Source of the DNA: Flavobacterium psychrolimnae | Lineage (GTDB): Bacteria > Bacteroidota > Bacteroidia > Flavobacteriales > Flavobacteriaceae | Length of the DNA: 64,000 nucleotides | Reading direction: 5' to 3' | Assembly (NCBI RefSeq): GCF_003312425.1 | Contig: NZ_QNUX01000004.1 | Coordinates: 62,001-126,000, forward strand | In this document: piece after piece, positions 7,448 through 16,244 of the stretch | Layout of the letters: every line of letters begins with the position of its first letter | Numbering within the stretch: position 1 is the first letter of the stretch | The notes under the pieces: model-generated | Seen by the model: the letters and a program-made list of their open reading frames with translations, nothing else | What the model was told of the DNA's origin: nothing | Databases searched by the model: none | Program-made: the position numbers and the translations under genes

Positions 7448-9661
7448 ATGATTTACAAAATCCGAAAATTTACCGACAGCACTTATTTCACCAATGCTAT
7501 AAAAGTTACTATAGCGGCAGTCATTCCCGTTGTAATATTTTCGTTTTTGGGAAAATTTGAAATGGGTTTTGCCATGGCTCTTGGAGCTTTTTTCACCTAT
7601 CCAAGTGATATTCCAAGCAGTCTCAAACATAAAATTAACGGTGTTCTGGTAACTGCTTTTTTGGTTTCGGGCATCAATTTGCTCGTTAATATTGTATTTC
7701 CATATTCTTGGATTTTCTATCCATTTTTGGCGGTTTTAATTTTCCTAATATCGATGCTTTCTGTTTATGGGCAACGCGCTACCATGGTTTCTTTCTCTGG
7801 TCTTATCGCAGTTTCATTAGCATTTGCAAGCATCAATACCGGTTGGGCAATGCTCCTTCATGCCGGATTAATTCTTGCAGGTGGTTTATTTTACTTGTTG
7901 ATTTCGCTTATTTTTCATTACATCAGACCGCATCGTTATGTCGAGTTACAAATTGCGGAATGCATCAAGCTTACCGCAAAATATTTGAAACTGCGTGGCG
8001 ATTTGTGGACATTGAATGCTGATAGAAAATCAATCATTGAAAAACAATTGCACCTTCAAGTTGAGCTGAATACCATTCATCAAAATATTAGAGAAGTATT
8101 GATCAGCAGTCATACCACTTCCGGTTCTTCCAATCAAAACCGTAAAATGCTTTTGGTTTTTATTTCGTTGGTAGAAATTCTGGAACTCGCGTTATCCACA
8201 GCTTTCGACCATGATAAATTACATCAAAAATTCGATGATCATCCAAAGGTGTTACATACGTATCAAAATTTAGCTTACAATCTGGCGGCTAGCTTGAAGC
8301 AATTATCTAAAAGTGTAAAAAAAAGTACGAAATACATTTCTAAACATACTTTATTGGGCGATTTGAATGCCTTACAACTTGCCATTGCAGATTATGAAAA
8401 TGATTTAGGAAAAACTACTGCTTCCGAAGGTGTTTTTATGTTGACGACGATGCTGCAATACGCTGAAAAACAAGTCGAAAAAATAAAAATTGTTGAACGT
8501 GCTTTTACAGTTACTTTTAATTCTCACGATTTTAAAGGAATCGATACCGATTTGGAAAAATTCCTGACCCCACAATATTATCCGTTGAGCACTTTGACCC
8601 AAAACCTGAGTTTCTCTTCTACTATTTTCAGGCATTCCTTGCGATTAACAATAACCTTAATGCTTGGTTTTATTATTGGAAAATTTCTACCGTTCCATAA
8701 TGTATATTGGATATTACTGACCATAATTGTAATTATGAGACCGGGTTATGGTTTGACAAAAGAACGTTCTTTTCACCGAATAATTGGTACAGTGATTGGT
8801 GGTTTAATTGCTTTTGGGATTCTTTTCATCGTAAAAGACAACATCATAATCAGTGTTCTTTCTATTGTTTGTATGCTGTTGGGATTCTCTTTTACACAAA
8901 TTAATTATAAGGTGAGCGCCATTTTTGTCACCATGTATGTCGTTTTTATTTATGGAATAATTACGCCTAATATTGGTGATTTAGTTCAATATCGAATCCT
9001 AGACACTGTTGTGGGTGCCGCTTTAGCCTTCTTGGCGAATCACTTTTTATGGCCTTCCTGGGAGTTTTTGAATATTCCTCTCTATTTAGAAAAAGCAATT
9101 AAGGCAAACCAAGATTATTTAAAAGAAATTTCTATTTTTTACAATAAAAAAGGGAATATTTCTACTTCCTATCGTCTCGCACGAAAAAATGCTTTTATCG
9201 AAATTGGGAATCTTATGGCTTCGTTTCAAAGAATGGTTCAAGAACCTAAATCAAAGCAAAAGCAAATGCCACAAGTATACAAACTGACCGTTTTAAATCA
9301 TTCTTTACTGTCTTCTTTGGCTTCATTAGGGACTTATATTCAGTCCCACAAAACCACAACTGCTTCTGAGGCGTTTAATGTAGTCGTTGATACTGCCATT
9401 AAAAACTTAGACAATGCCATTGCAATCCTGAAAGAAAATAATGTAGCACTCAAAGAAAACCTTCCGCAAGAAGATTTAGCGTTGCGCTTTACAGAGCTGA
9501 AAAACATTCGGGAAAAGGAGTTAAAAGAAGGAATTCCTATCGATGAAGAGGCGTTTCAATTGAAAATGCAGGAAGCGCAATTGGTAATTGAACAATTAAT
9601 CTGGTTAACTAATTTATCCGAAAATATTTTGAAAACTACAAAAACACTAAAAGATTCTTAG
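7448..9661 (+). CDS. FUSC-family (YccS/YhfK-like) membrane protein
   Basis: 737 residues from the ATG at 7448 (MIYKIRKFTDS); a longer frame starts with a TTG that lies inside the promoter. There are two membrane blocks of several helices each (about residues 15-150 and 390-515), each followed by a long helical cytoplasmic region, the architecture of the fusaric-acid-resistance/YccS family. The second block has the conserved MRPGYGLTKERSFHRIIGT stretch. Members are proposed efflux or aromatic-acid-related transporters; the substrate is unknown. It stands alone, convergent with mqo, with a shared terminator. Confidence 0.88.
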   Translation: MIYKIRKFTDSTYFTNAIKVTIAAVIPVVIFSFLGKFEMGFAMALGAFFTYPSDIPSSLKHKINGVLVTAFLVSGINLLVNIVFPYSWIFYPFLAVLIFLISMLSVYGQRATMVSFSGLIAVSLAFASINTGWAMLLHAGLILAGGLFYLLISLIFHYIRPHRYVELQIAECIKLTAKYLKLRGDLWTLNADRKSIIEKQLHLQVELNTIHQNIREVLISSHTTSGSSNQNRKMLLVFISLVEILELALSTAFDHDKLHQKFDDHPKVLHTYQNLAYNLAASLKQLSKSVKKSTKYISKHTLLGDLNALQLAIADYENDLGKTTASEGVFMLTTMLQYAEKQVEKIKIVERAFTVTFNSHDFKGIDTDLEKFLTPQYYPLSTLTQNLSFSSTIFRHSLRLTITLMLGFIIGKFLPFHNVYWILLTIIVIMRPGYGLTKERSFHRIIGTVIGGLIAFGILFIVKDNIIISVLSIVCMLLGFSFTQINYKVSAIFVTMYVVFIYGIITPNIGDLVQYRILDTVVGAALAFLANHFLWPSWEFLNIPLYLEKAIKANQDYLKEISIFYNKKGNISTSYRLARKNAFIEIGNLMASFQRMVQEPKSKQKQMPQVYKLTVLNHSLLSSLASLGTYIQSHKTTTASEAFNVVVDTAIKNLDNAIAILKENNVALKENLPQEDLALRFTELKNIREKELKEGIPIDEEAFQLKMQEAQLVIEQLIWLTNLSENILKTTKTLKDS

Positions 9662-9665
9662 CGAA

Positions 9666-9707
9666 AAAGGCGCTGAAATTAGATACAATCTAAAATCCAG
9701 CGCCTTT
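9666..9707. terminator. Bidirectional terminator between the FUSC gene and mqo
   Basis: AAAGGCGCTG (9666-9675) pairs with CAGCGCCTTT (9698-9707). The intervening loop holds a nested TTAGAT/ATCTAA pair. Both genes converge here, and the plus strand continues into a T-rich stretch. Confidence 0.85.
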
Positions 9708-9724
9708 ATTATTTTTATAAAATT

Positions 9725-11221
9725 CTAATTATTTAGTTTTAAAACCGTAGCGGTTTCTTTTCTGATTTCCTTTAATAAATCAGGATTATCATTTAATTTC
9801 TGACCAAAAGAAGGAATCATCGTTTTTAATTTCTCTTGCCATTCCGGCGTTTCGAATTGATCTTTAAAACACCTTCCTATCAAATCAACCATAATAGAAA
9901 CAGCGGTTGAAGCACCAGGCGAAGCGCCCAGCAAAACAGATAAAGAACCATCGGCAGTAGTAATCACTTCGGTACCAAACTCTAGAATCCCACCTTCTTT
10001 TTCATCTTTCTTAATCACTTGAACGCGTTGTCCTGCTCGTTCAAGAACCCAGTCTTTAGATCGTGCTCCTGGAACATATTCTCTTAAAGCGTTTATTCTA
10101 TCTTTAGGAGACTGACGTACTTGCTGAATTAAATATTTAGTAAGTGGTATATTCTTGATACCTGCAGCTACCATAGGAATAATATTGTCTGGTTTTATCG
10201 ATAAAGGCAAATCCGAATAGGAACCATTTTTTAAGAACCGAGTTGAAAAACCTGCAAAAGGGCCAAAAAGCAATGCTTTCTCACCATTTATCATTCGGGA
10301 ATCAATATGCGGAACAGACATTGGTGGTGCGCCAACACTAGCTTTACCATATACTTTGGCCTGATGTTTTGCAATCACTTCAGGATTGGTACATTTTAAC
10401 CATTGCCCGCTCACAGGAAAACCACCGTATCCTTTTCCCTCTGGAACATCTGCTTTTTCTAATAATGGCAAAGAACCGCCACCAGCACCAATGAAAACAA
10501 ACTTAGTGTATGCTTTTTTCTTTTGGCCTGAAGCCAAATCAGTAATTTTTATTCTCCAGGATTTATCGTCTCTTTGTTTTAATTTTTGAACTTCATGGTT
10601 AAAATGAATCGTAACGCCTTCTAATTTTGTCAAATAACCAAAAATACTTCGGGTTAATTCTCCAAAATTTACATCGGTTCCAATCGCCATTGAAGTGGCG
10701 GCAACTTTATCAGATTCCTTTCTGCCTTCCATAACCAGAGGCATCCATTTTTTTAACTCAGAAAAATCCGTGCTGAAAACCATTTCTTCAAAAAGAGGGT
10801 TCACCTGTAAAGATTCATATCTCTTTTTTAGGTACTCCACATTTTTTTCACCCCAAACAAAACTCAGGTGCGGAATGCTTTTTATAAAATTTTCCGGTGA
10901 TGGTACTTTATTTTCTTGAACGAGATATGCCCAAAACTGTCGCGAAACTTCAAAAGACTCCGCAATACCGATTGCTTTTTTAGGATTGATGCTTCCATCT
11001 TCACTTTCAGGAGTATAATTGAGCTCGCAAAAAGCAGAATGTCCCGTTCCGGCATTATTCCATGCATCAGAACTTTCAGCGGCGGCAATATCTAAGCGTT
11101 CGTAAATTTCAATTTTGATATCCGGCTGCAACTCTTTTAGGATTAGACCAAGAGTGGCGCTCATAATTCCAGCTCCTATAAGAACTACTTCACTATTTGT
11201 ACGTATGGTTGTATCAGGCAT
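9725..11221 (-). CDS. mqo: Malate:quinone oxidoreductase
   Basis: 498 residues, the family's normal length. The N-terminus carries an FAD-binding Rossmann motif (VLIGAGIMSATLGLIL, residues 13-28). Family landmarks follow: SSDAWNNAGTGHSAFCELNYTP, GAGGGSLPLLE, GFPVSGQWLKC and LLGASPGASTAVSIM near the C-terminus. This membrane-associated FAD enzyme oxidises malate to oxaloacetate and passes electrons to quinone, linking the citric acid cycle to respiration. It is monocistronic, with its own -7 box at 11239-11246. Confidence 0.97.
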   Translation of the reverse strand: MPDTTIRTNSEVVLIGAGIMSATLGLILKELQPDIKIEIYERLDIAAAESSDAWNNAGTGHSAFCELNYTPESEDGSINPKKAIGIAESFEVSRQFWAYLVQENKVPSPENFIKSIPHLSFVWGEKNVEYLKKRYESLQVNPLFEEMVFSTDFSELKKWMPLVMEGRKESDKVAATSMAIGTDVNFGELTRSIFGYLTKLEGVTIHFNHEVQKLKQRDDKSWRIKITDLASGQKKKAYTKFVFIGAGGGSLPLLEKADVPEGKGYGGFPVSGQWLKCTNPEVIAKHQAKVYGKASVGAPPMSVPHIDSRMINGEKALLFGPFAGFSTRFLKNGSYSDLPLSIKPDNIIPMVAAGIKNIPLTKYLIQQVRQSPKDRINALREYVPGARSKDWVLERAGQRVQVIKKDEKEGGILEFGTEVITTADGSLSVLLGASPGASTAVSIMVDLIGRCFKDQFETPEWQEKLKTMIPSFGQKLNDNPDLLKEIRKETATVLKLNN

Positions 11222-11238
11222 AACTAGATTTTAAAGTG

Positions 11239-11246
11239 CAAAGATA
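11239..11246 (-). promoter_or_regulatory. -7 promoter box for mqo
   Basis: The minus strand reads TATCTTTG, a full TAnnTTTG match 17 bp before the mqo ATG. Confidence 0.7.
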
Positions 11247-11339
11247 ATTTATATAATTGCAAAAAAAAGCATAAATTTTGACTCAAAAGTTACATTTATC
11301 AAACCTTTTCAGCCTAAACACTGGTTTTTTGTCTTGATT

Positions 11340-11756
11340 TTAAAATCTTTTACTGGATAAATAATCCTGAAGCATTATAGTTGCCGAAATTTCGTCTATT
11401 AATGCCTTATTTTGACGATGTTTCTTGCTGAGACCGCTGTCAATCATGGATTGAAAAGCCATTTTTGAAGTAAATCGCTCATCTACCCGAATGACTTTCA
11501 TTTCTGGAAAATGATTCGTAAAATGCGTTACAAAACCTTTTATTATAGATGCACTTTCGGAAGGTTGTCCATTCATTTGTTTTGGTTCACCAATAAGAAC
11601 TGCTTCTACTTTCTCTTTGGAAAAATAGTCTTTCAAAAAAGCAATTGCGGTTGTAGATGGAATGGTTGTAAGCCCTGAAGCTATGATTTGCATTTCATCG
11701 GTAACGGCTATTCCAGTTCGTTTTTGACCGTAATCTATGGAGAGAATTCTTGGCAT
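11340..11756 (-). CDS. ruvX: Putative pre-16S rRNA nuclease / Holliday junction resolvase YqgF
   Basis: 138 residues, RNase H-like fold. The first strand has the catalytic Asp in ILSIDYGQKRTGIAVTD (residues 4-20). GEPKQMNG and VDERFTSKMA follow, and the C-terminal acidic residue lies in ALIDEISATIMLQDYL. YqgF is implicated in 16S rRNA 5' processing and was earlier proposed as a Holliday junction resolvase. It lies downstream of the toxin-antitoxin pair on the same strand, separated by 41 bp. Confidence 0.93.
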   Translation of the reverse strand: MPRILSIDYGQKRTGIAVTDEMQIIASGLTTIPSTTAIAFLKDYFSKEKVEAVLIGEPKQMNGQPSESASIIKGFVTHFTNHFPEMKVIRVDERFTSKMAFQSMIDSGLSKKHRQNKALIDEISATIMLQDYLSSKRF

Positions 11757-11797
11757 TTATATTTTTTTTCAAAGGTAAAAAGGATGATTTACAAAAA

Positions 11798-12079
11798 CTA
11801 AAGAGAATCTTTATATTTGATAAATCCGAAAACAAAAACGGTATTTTGCATTACATCAATTTCATAAACAGAAGTATAACCTTTGAAAACATAATCTCTT
11901 ATATTTTCATCATCAAAATAAATTGATTTTTTAAAATGAAAAGGTTGCTTTAGATCTTTTTTAATATTTTTAAGTAAATCTTTTCTAAATTTTAAAGCTG
12001 CTCTTGGTTTATCCTTGTAAATATAGCGCACCTGCTCTGTCAATAATTTTAAAAATTCATTAGAAATATTAACTGTCAT
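11798..12079 (-). CDS. ParE/RelE-superfamily toxin
   Basis: 93 residues with the small alpha/beta layout of the RelE/ParE superfamily: two N-terminal helices (NISNEFLKLLTEQVRYIYKDKPRAALKFRKDLL), then beta strands with the usual ending (SVYEIDVMQNTVFVFGFIKYKD). The start overlaps the 3' end of the upstream antitoxin gene by 11 bp, the expected toxin-after-antitoxin order. Whether it cleaves mRNA or poisons gyrase cannot be told: the catalytic residues of this family are poorly conserved and none stands out here. Confidence 0.75.
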   Translation of the reverse strand: MTVNISNEFLKLLTEQVRYIYKDKPRAALKFRKDLLKNIKKDLKQPFHFKKSIYFDDENIRDYVFKGYTSVYEIDVMQNTVFVFGFIKYKDSL

Positions 12080-12302
12080 ATTCAGAAAATATTTTATCTA
12101 AAATTGCATCAGCTTCTTCAACTGTATACAACTTTTCATTTCCGCTTTTAAGTTTAGCATATGCAACATCTAGTTTTCTCTTATTTTCATCAAAATTAAG
12201 ATCTTCCTGAAAAATTTTTAATTCATCAGATGAAAACGAACTCAATAACTCCAGTATTTTAGCTTTTATTTTTGGTTCAAATTCTAATCTAATTGTTTCC
12301 AT
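12069..12302 (-). CDS. Antitoxin partner of the ParE/RelE toxin
   Basis: 77 residues from the ATG at 12302 (METIRLEFEPKIKAKI). A longer open frame exists upstream, but the promoter box lies inside it, which decides the start. The N-terminus begins with a beta-strand-like METIRLEF stretch and helices, and the acidic C-terminus (YTVEEADAILDKIFSEYDS) resembles the toxin-wrapping helix of RelB/ParD-like antitoxins. It is recognised mainly by size and its overlap with the toxin gene; no family name is assigned. Confidence 0.65.
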   Translation of the reverse strand: METIRLEFEPKIKAKILELLSSFSSDELKIFQEDLNFDENKRKLDVAYAKLKSGNEKLYTVEEADAILDKIFSEYDS

Positions 12303-12321
12303 AATCCTTTTGTTTAATATA

Positions 12322-12355
12322 CAAAGATATAACTTTTTATAAAGTAAAAACCAAA
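12322..12355 (-). promoter_or_regulatory. Promoter of the toxin-antitoxin operon
   Basis: The minus strand has TTTG (12352-12355), a 22-bp spacer and TATCTTTG (12322-12329), 19 bp before the antitoxin ATG at 12302. This supports the short antitoxin start. Confidence 0.7.
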
Positions 12356-12424
12356 TCTTACTACTTGGAAAAAGACAATCAAACAAGAAGTTAAATCTGT
12401 AACATTTTCAACCTATTTTGCTTT

Positions 12425-12453
12425 TTTGCTTTTGCCTAAAAATCTTATCTTTG
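12425..12453 (+). promoter_or_regulatory. Promoter of dapD
   Basis: TTTG at 12425-12428, a 17-bp spacer and TATCTTTG at 12446-12453, 17 bp before the ATG at 12471. An in-frame ATG at 12426 lies inside this promoter and is therefore unlikely to be used. Confidence 0.75.
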
Positions 12454-12470
12454 TCAAAAATTATCAAAAA

Positions 12471-13286
12471 ATGAATCCATTACAGCCGATTATAGAACAA
12501 GCTTGGGAAAACCGTGCTTTGTTACAAGAAACTACAACTACTGATGCAATCAGAGAAGTTATTGAATTATTAGACACCGGGAAATTGCGTGTTGCCGAGC
12601 CAGTTGGTGAAGGTTGGCAAGTAAATGAATGGGTTAAGAAAGCGGTGGTTATGTACTTCCCTATTCAAAAAATGGAAACATGGGAATCGGGAATTTTTGA
12701 ATACCACGATAAAATGTTATTGAAAAGAGGCTATGCTGAAAAAGGAATTCGTGTTGTTCCTAATGCTGTAGCACGTTACGGTGCTTACATTTCAAGCGGT
12801 GTTATTTTGATGCCAAGTTACGTAAATATTGGTGCTTATGTTGACGAAGGAACTATGGTAGACACGTGGGCAACCGTAGGAAGCTGTGCTCAAATTGGTA
12901 AAAACGTACACTTAAGCGGTGGTGTTGGAATCGGTGGTGTTTTAGAACCGTTGCAAGCGGCTCCGGTAATCATTGAAGACGGTGCTTTTATTGGTTCCCG
13001 TTGTATCGTAGTTGAGGGCGTTCATGTTGGTAAAGAAGCCGTTCTTGGTGCCAATGTTTGTTTGACTGCATCAACAAAAATTATTGACGTTACAGGTGAA
13101 ACACCTATTGAAATGAAAGGATTTGTTCCTGCCCGTTCTGTTGTTATTCCAGGAAGTTATACAAAATCATTTCCCGCAGGTGATTTCCAAGTTCCATGTG
13201 CGTTAATCATTGGAACCCGCAAACCTTCAACTGATTTAAAAACATCTTTGAATAATGCGTTGCGTGAATATGACGTAGCAGTATAA
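12471..13286 (+). CDS. dapD: 2,3,4,5-tetrahydropyridine-2,6-dicarboxylate N-succinyltransferase
   Basis: 271 residues from the ATG at 12471 (MNPLQPIIEQAWENR), the normal length for DapD. A helical N-terminal domain precedes a left-handed beta-helix of hexapeptide repeats (about 100-230: AYISSGVILMPSYVNIGAYV, GSCAQIGKNVHLSGGVGIGG, AFIGSRCIVVEGVHVG). The enzyme transfers succinyl from succinyl-CoA in the diaminopimelate/lysine pathway, which also feeds peptidoglycan. It begins a same-strand run with glycosyltransferases but has its own promoter. Confidence 0.96.
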   Translation: MNPLQPIIEQAWENRALLQETTTTDAIREVIELLDTGKLRVAEPVGEGWQVNEWVKKAVVMYFPIQKMETWESGIFEYHDKMLLKRGYAEKGIRVVPNAVARYGAYISSGVILMPSYVNIGAYVDEGTMVDTWATVGSCAQIGKNVHLSGGVGIGGVLEPLQAAPVIIEDGAFIGSRCIVVEGVHVGKEAVLGANVCLTASTKIIDVTGETPIEMKGFVPARSVVIPGSYTKSFPAGDFQVPCALIIGTRKPSTDLKTSLNNALREYDVAV

Positions 13287-13323
13287 TTCAGTTTTGTTTT
13301 AAAATTTATATACAAAAAACCTC

Positions 13324-14304
13324 TTGGATATTTCAATAATTATAGTCAATTACAGAGGTTGGAAAGCCTTAGACGAGTGTTTAGAATCTATTGATTCCAT
13401 TAGTTCGAAAACATTTTCATTTGAAGTTATCATAGTGGATAATTTTTCTAATGACGGACAATTTCCTGTTTTCAAACAAAAATATTCTAAGTTTACACTT
13501 ATAGAAAATACTGGTAATAATGGTTTCTCAAATGGTTGCAACTTTGGTGCGGCCATTGCTACGGGAAACCATTTCCTTTTTTTAAATCCAGATACAAAAC
13601 TTACTCTTGGAGCTTTAGAAACGCTTTTGCAAACTGCTGTTTCACATCCTGAAATTGGAATTTTATCTTGTCTTCAAATAAATGAAAACAACGTTTTTTA
13701 CAAACAGAATAATTTATTTCCGGCGTTAGGACGCTTTTTTGGAATCTCAAGAGCCATTTTTAGAAAACTGAATAAAGCCAAACTAGAAAAACGTTTCAAC
13801 ACTACAACAGATTTATTTTATCCGGATTGGGTTACTGGTGCAGTTATTTTCATAAGTAGAAACTGGTTTGACAAAATTAAAGGTTGGAACGAAGATTACT
13901 GGCTGTATTTTGAAGATGTTGACCTTTGCAAAAAAGTTTCTGACCTTGGAGGAAAAGTTGCCGTAACGAGAAAAGCAACGATTTTCCATCAGCATGGCGG
14001 CGCATCCAGATTAAACGTCAAGACAAAAGCATTGACCAAAACCGAAGTGATTATTTCTAAACACGTTTATATCAGCAATCAATTCTCAACAGGAATTCAA
14101 ATCTATTTACAAAGTTTATTAATTATAGGAGTGCTTCTGGAGAAAACACTATTATCTGTTTTAAGTTTATTTTTGTTTTTTATTCCAAAATTAAAGGTGA
14201 ATCGATTAATGCTTAAAAACTTATCCGTTTACTATTTTAATGCGCTTCAAAAACAAACTTGGATTAGTCCTCGTGCAATGAATTACTTGAAAACAAAAGC
14301 TTAA
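13324..14304 (+). CDS. Family 2 glycosyltransferase (rhamnosyltransferase-like)
   Basis: 326 residues, GT-A fold of the GT2 family: ISIIIVNYRGWKALDECLES at the start, VDNFSNDG, LFLNPDTKL in the nucleotide/metal site and WLYFEDVDLCKKV, the ED motif of the rhamnosyl/dTDP-sugar branch. The C-terminus has one hydrophobic segment (about 255-275) that could anchor it at the membrane. The only start codon in frame after the upstream stop is a TTG at 13324. It begins 37 bp after dapD and is followed within 19 bp by a GT9 gene, so it is likely part of an LPS or cell-surface glycan cluster. Confidence 0.85.
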   Translation: MDISIIIVNYRGWKALDECLESIDSISSKTFSFEVIIVDNFSNDGQFPVFKQKYSKFTLIENTGNNGFSNGCNFGAAIATGNHFLFLNPDTKLTLGALETLLQTAVSHPEIGILSCLQINENNVFYKQNNLFPALGRFFGISRAIFRKLNKAKLEKRFNTTTDLFYPDWVTGAVIFISRNWFDKIKGWNEDYWLYFEDVDLCKKVSDLGGKVAVTRKATIFHQHGGASRLNVKTKALTKTEVIISKHVYISNQFSTGIQIYLQSLLIIGVLLEKTLLSVLSLFLFFIPKLKVNRLMLKNLSVYYFNALQKQTWISPRAMNYLKTKA

Positions 14305-14323
14305 TTCCCCTAATTTTCTCCAA

Positions 14324-15388
14324 ATGAAAATACTTGTAATTCAACAAAAAATGATTGGTGATGTTTTAGTAAGCTCCATTTTATGCGACAATCTACGAAA
14401 AGCGTATCCAAAAGCGCAAATTGATTATATGGTTTACGAATCGACAATTGCTGTTTTACAAGGAAATACAAGTTTTGATAATCTTATACTTTTTCAGGAA
14501 AAACATCAAAAAAACAAATGGGAATATTTCAAGTTACTGAAATCCATTCGAGCAGAAAAATATGACATTGTCATTGACGCTTATTCTAAATTAGAAAGTT
14601 GGCTGGTCGTATTATTTTCGGGCGCTAAACAAAAAATATCATATTGGAAAAAAGGAAGAGAATTTCTTTATACGGATACCGTGAAACGAAAAAAAACCTC
14701 AAATACTAATTTGGGTTTAATCATCGAACAACGGTTAGAGCTCTTAAATCCCTTACATCTGGATATTGAATTAGAGACTTTCCCACGTATTTATGTTACG
14801 AAAGAAGAACATGATTTTGCTACTTCACTTTTTGAATCGCACGGAATAGACAAATCCAAAAAAACAATTATGATTAGCATAATTGGCAGCAGTCCAGACA
14901 AAACTTATCCACTGGAACACATGTCGCAATTAGTTGATTTTATTGCAGATAAAGGCAACGTGAATATTCTTTTTAATTATTTTCCAAAGCAAATTGGGGA
15001 AGCTAAAACAATTTACGATAGTTGTAAAGAAACTACAAAACAGAAGATTTATTTTTCCGTTTTAGGCAAAAGCATCCGAGAGTTTATTGCTATTATGAAC
15101 CATTGTGATATGATAATTGGTAATGATGGCGGCGCAATAAATATGGCAAAAGCTTTAGAAAAACCGTCTTTTATTATTTTTTCGCCTTGGATTGATAAAA
15201 AAGGTTGGGCCACATTTGAAGATGGAATTAACCATGTTTCACTTCATTTAAATGAATTCAAACCCGATTTATTTGAAAACAAAACCGCTAAAATCGTAAA
15301 GAAAGAAACCGTTACATTTTACAATCAATTTACTCCTGAATTAATTTATCCTGCCTTAAATACTTTTTTAGAAACACATTTAAAATAA
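14324..15388 (+). CDS. Family 9 glycosyltransferase (heptosyltransferase-like)
   Basis: 354 residues. It begins MKILVIQQKMIGDVLVSSIL, the typical ADP-heptose:LPS heptosyltransferase N-terminus. The C-terminal half has MIIGNDGGAINMAKALEKPSFIIFSP, which matches the sugar-nucleotide binding signature of GT9. Members add heptose to the inner core of LPS on the cytoplasmic face of the inner membrane. Placement among two GT2s, a GT4 and a Kdo-kinase-like gene supports a role in LPS core assembly. The exact sugar is not determined. Confidence 0.88.
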   Translation: MKILVIQQKMIGDVLVSSILCDNLRKAYPKAQIDYMVYESTIAVLQGNTSFDNLILFQEKHQKNKWEYFKLLKSIRAEKYDIVIDAYSKLESWLVVLFSGAKQKISYWKKGREFLYTDTVKRKKTSNTNLGLIIEQRLELLNPLHLDIELETFPRIYVTKEEHDFATSLFESHGIDKSKKTIMISIIGSSPDKTYPLEHMSQLVDFIADKGNVNILFNYFPKQIGEAKTIYDSCKETTKQKIYFSVLGKSIREFIAIMNHCDMIIGNDGGAINMAKALEKPSFIIFSPWIDKKGWATFEDGINHVSLHLNEFKPDLFENKTAKIVKKETVTFYNQFTPELIYPALNTFLETHLK

Positions 15389-15405
15389 ACTTTCAAAGTA
15401 AAAAA

Positions 15406-15434
15406 TTGAATTTAATCCGAAAACTATATTTTTG
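15406..15434 (+). promoter_or_regulatory. Promoter before the second GT2 gene
   Basis: TTG (15406-15408), an 18-bp spacer and TATTTTTG (15427-15434), 18 bp before the ATG at 15453. It suggests this gene can be transcribed independently of the GT9 gene. Confidence 0.65.
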
Positions 15435-15452
15435 TAGAAGATCCAAAAATTA

Positions 15453-16244
15453 ATGATAAACAATCACAACACCAACATTTCAGTTTTAATAATCACATTA
15501 AACGAGGAAAATCAAATGAAGTCACTTTTGGATGATTTGGATTTTGCTGATGAAATTATTGTTGTCGATTCATTCAGTACGGATAAAACAGAAGCTATTT
15601 GCAAATCATTTGACAAAGTCACTTTCGTTCAAAATACATTTGAAAATTACTCATCGCAACGGAATTTTGCGATTTCAAAAGCAAAAAATGATTGGATTTT
15701 ATTTCTGGACGCTGATGAAAGACTGACTCCTGCATTAAAAAATGAAATCATATCCACAGTAAATACTAATCAAACATATTCGGCTTTTCTTTTTTACAGA
15801 ACTTTTATGTTCAAAGACCAAGTCCTATATTTCAGTGGAAATCAAAATGATAAAATATTTAGACTTTTCAATAAAAATCATGCAGCTTACACTAAAGAAA
15901 GGCTCGTACATGAAAAATTAAAAGTCAGTGGAAAAATAGGTTTGCTAAAAAACAAACTCATTCATTACTCCTATTCCAATTTTCAAGCATACAAATCAAA
16001 AACCATTAGCTACGGAAAATTTAAGGCTCAGGAGAAATTTTTGAAGAGACAAAAACCTTCAATAATATTGCATTTTTTGCATCCTGCCTATAATTTTTTA
16101 TTCAATTATATTGTGCGATTAGGATTTCTTGACGGAAAAAAAGGCTTGATTATTTGTTATTTAAACGCAAATTCAATTCATATTCGATATCAAGAATTGG
16201 AACAACTTTGGAATACCGAAGGATCGCTATCGCCAAAACAATAG
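15453..16244 (+). CDS. Family 2 glycosyltransferase, WaaE/KdtX-like
   Basis: 263 residues. The motif order is that of the LPS-core beta-glucosyltransferase WaaE/KdtX group: ISVLIITLNEENQM, ADEIIVVDSFSTDKT, YSSQRNFAISKAKNDWILFLDADERL (the DAD motif binds the metal and sugar nucleotide), then HYSYSNFQAYKSKTISYGKF. It should act at the inner-membrane cytoplasmic face on the LPS core. Its 3' end overlaps the convergent Kdo-kinase-like gene by 18 bp. Confidence 0.88.
   Translation: MINNHNTNISVLIITLNEENQMKSLLDDLDFADEIIVVDSFSTDKTEAICKSFDKVTFVQNTFENYSSQRNFAISKAKNDWILFLDADERLTPALKNEIISTVNTNQTYSAFLFYRTFMFKDQVLYFSGNQNDKIFRLFNKNHAAYTKERLVHEKLKVSGKIGLLKNKLIHYSYSNFQAYKSKTISYGKFKAQEKFLKRQKPSIILHFLHPAYNFLFNYIVRLGFLDGKKGLIICYLNANSIHIRYQELEQLWNTEGSLSPKQ

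Noticed and set aside
11798..12302. The toxin-antitoxin pair as part of a larger defence island.
   Set aside because: The neighbours are housekeeping genes (ruvX, dapD) and no other defence genes are adjacent.
12426..12470. ATG start 15 codons upstream for dapD.
   Set aside because: It lies inside the predicted -33/-7 promoter, and the ATG at 12471 gives the usual DapD N-terminus.
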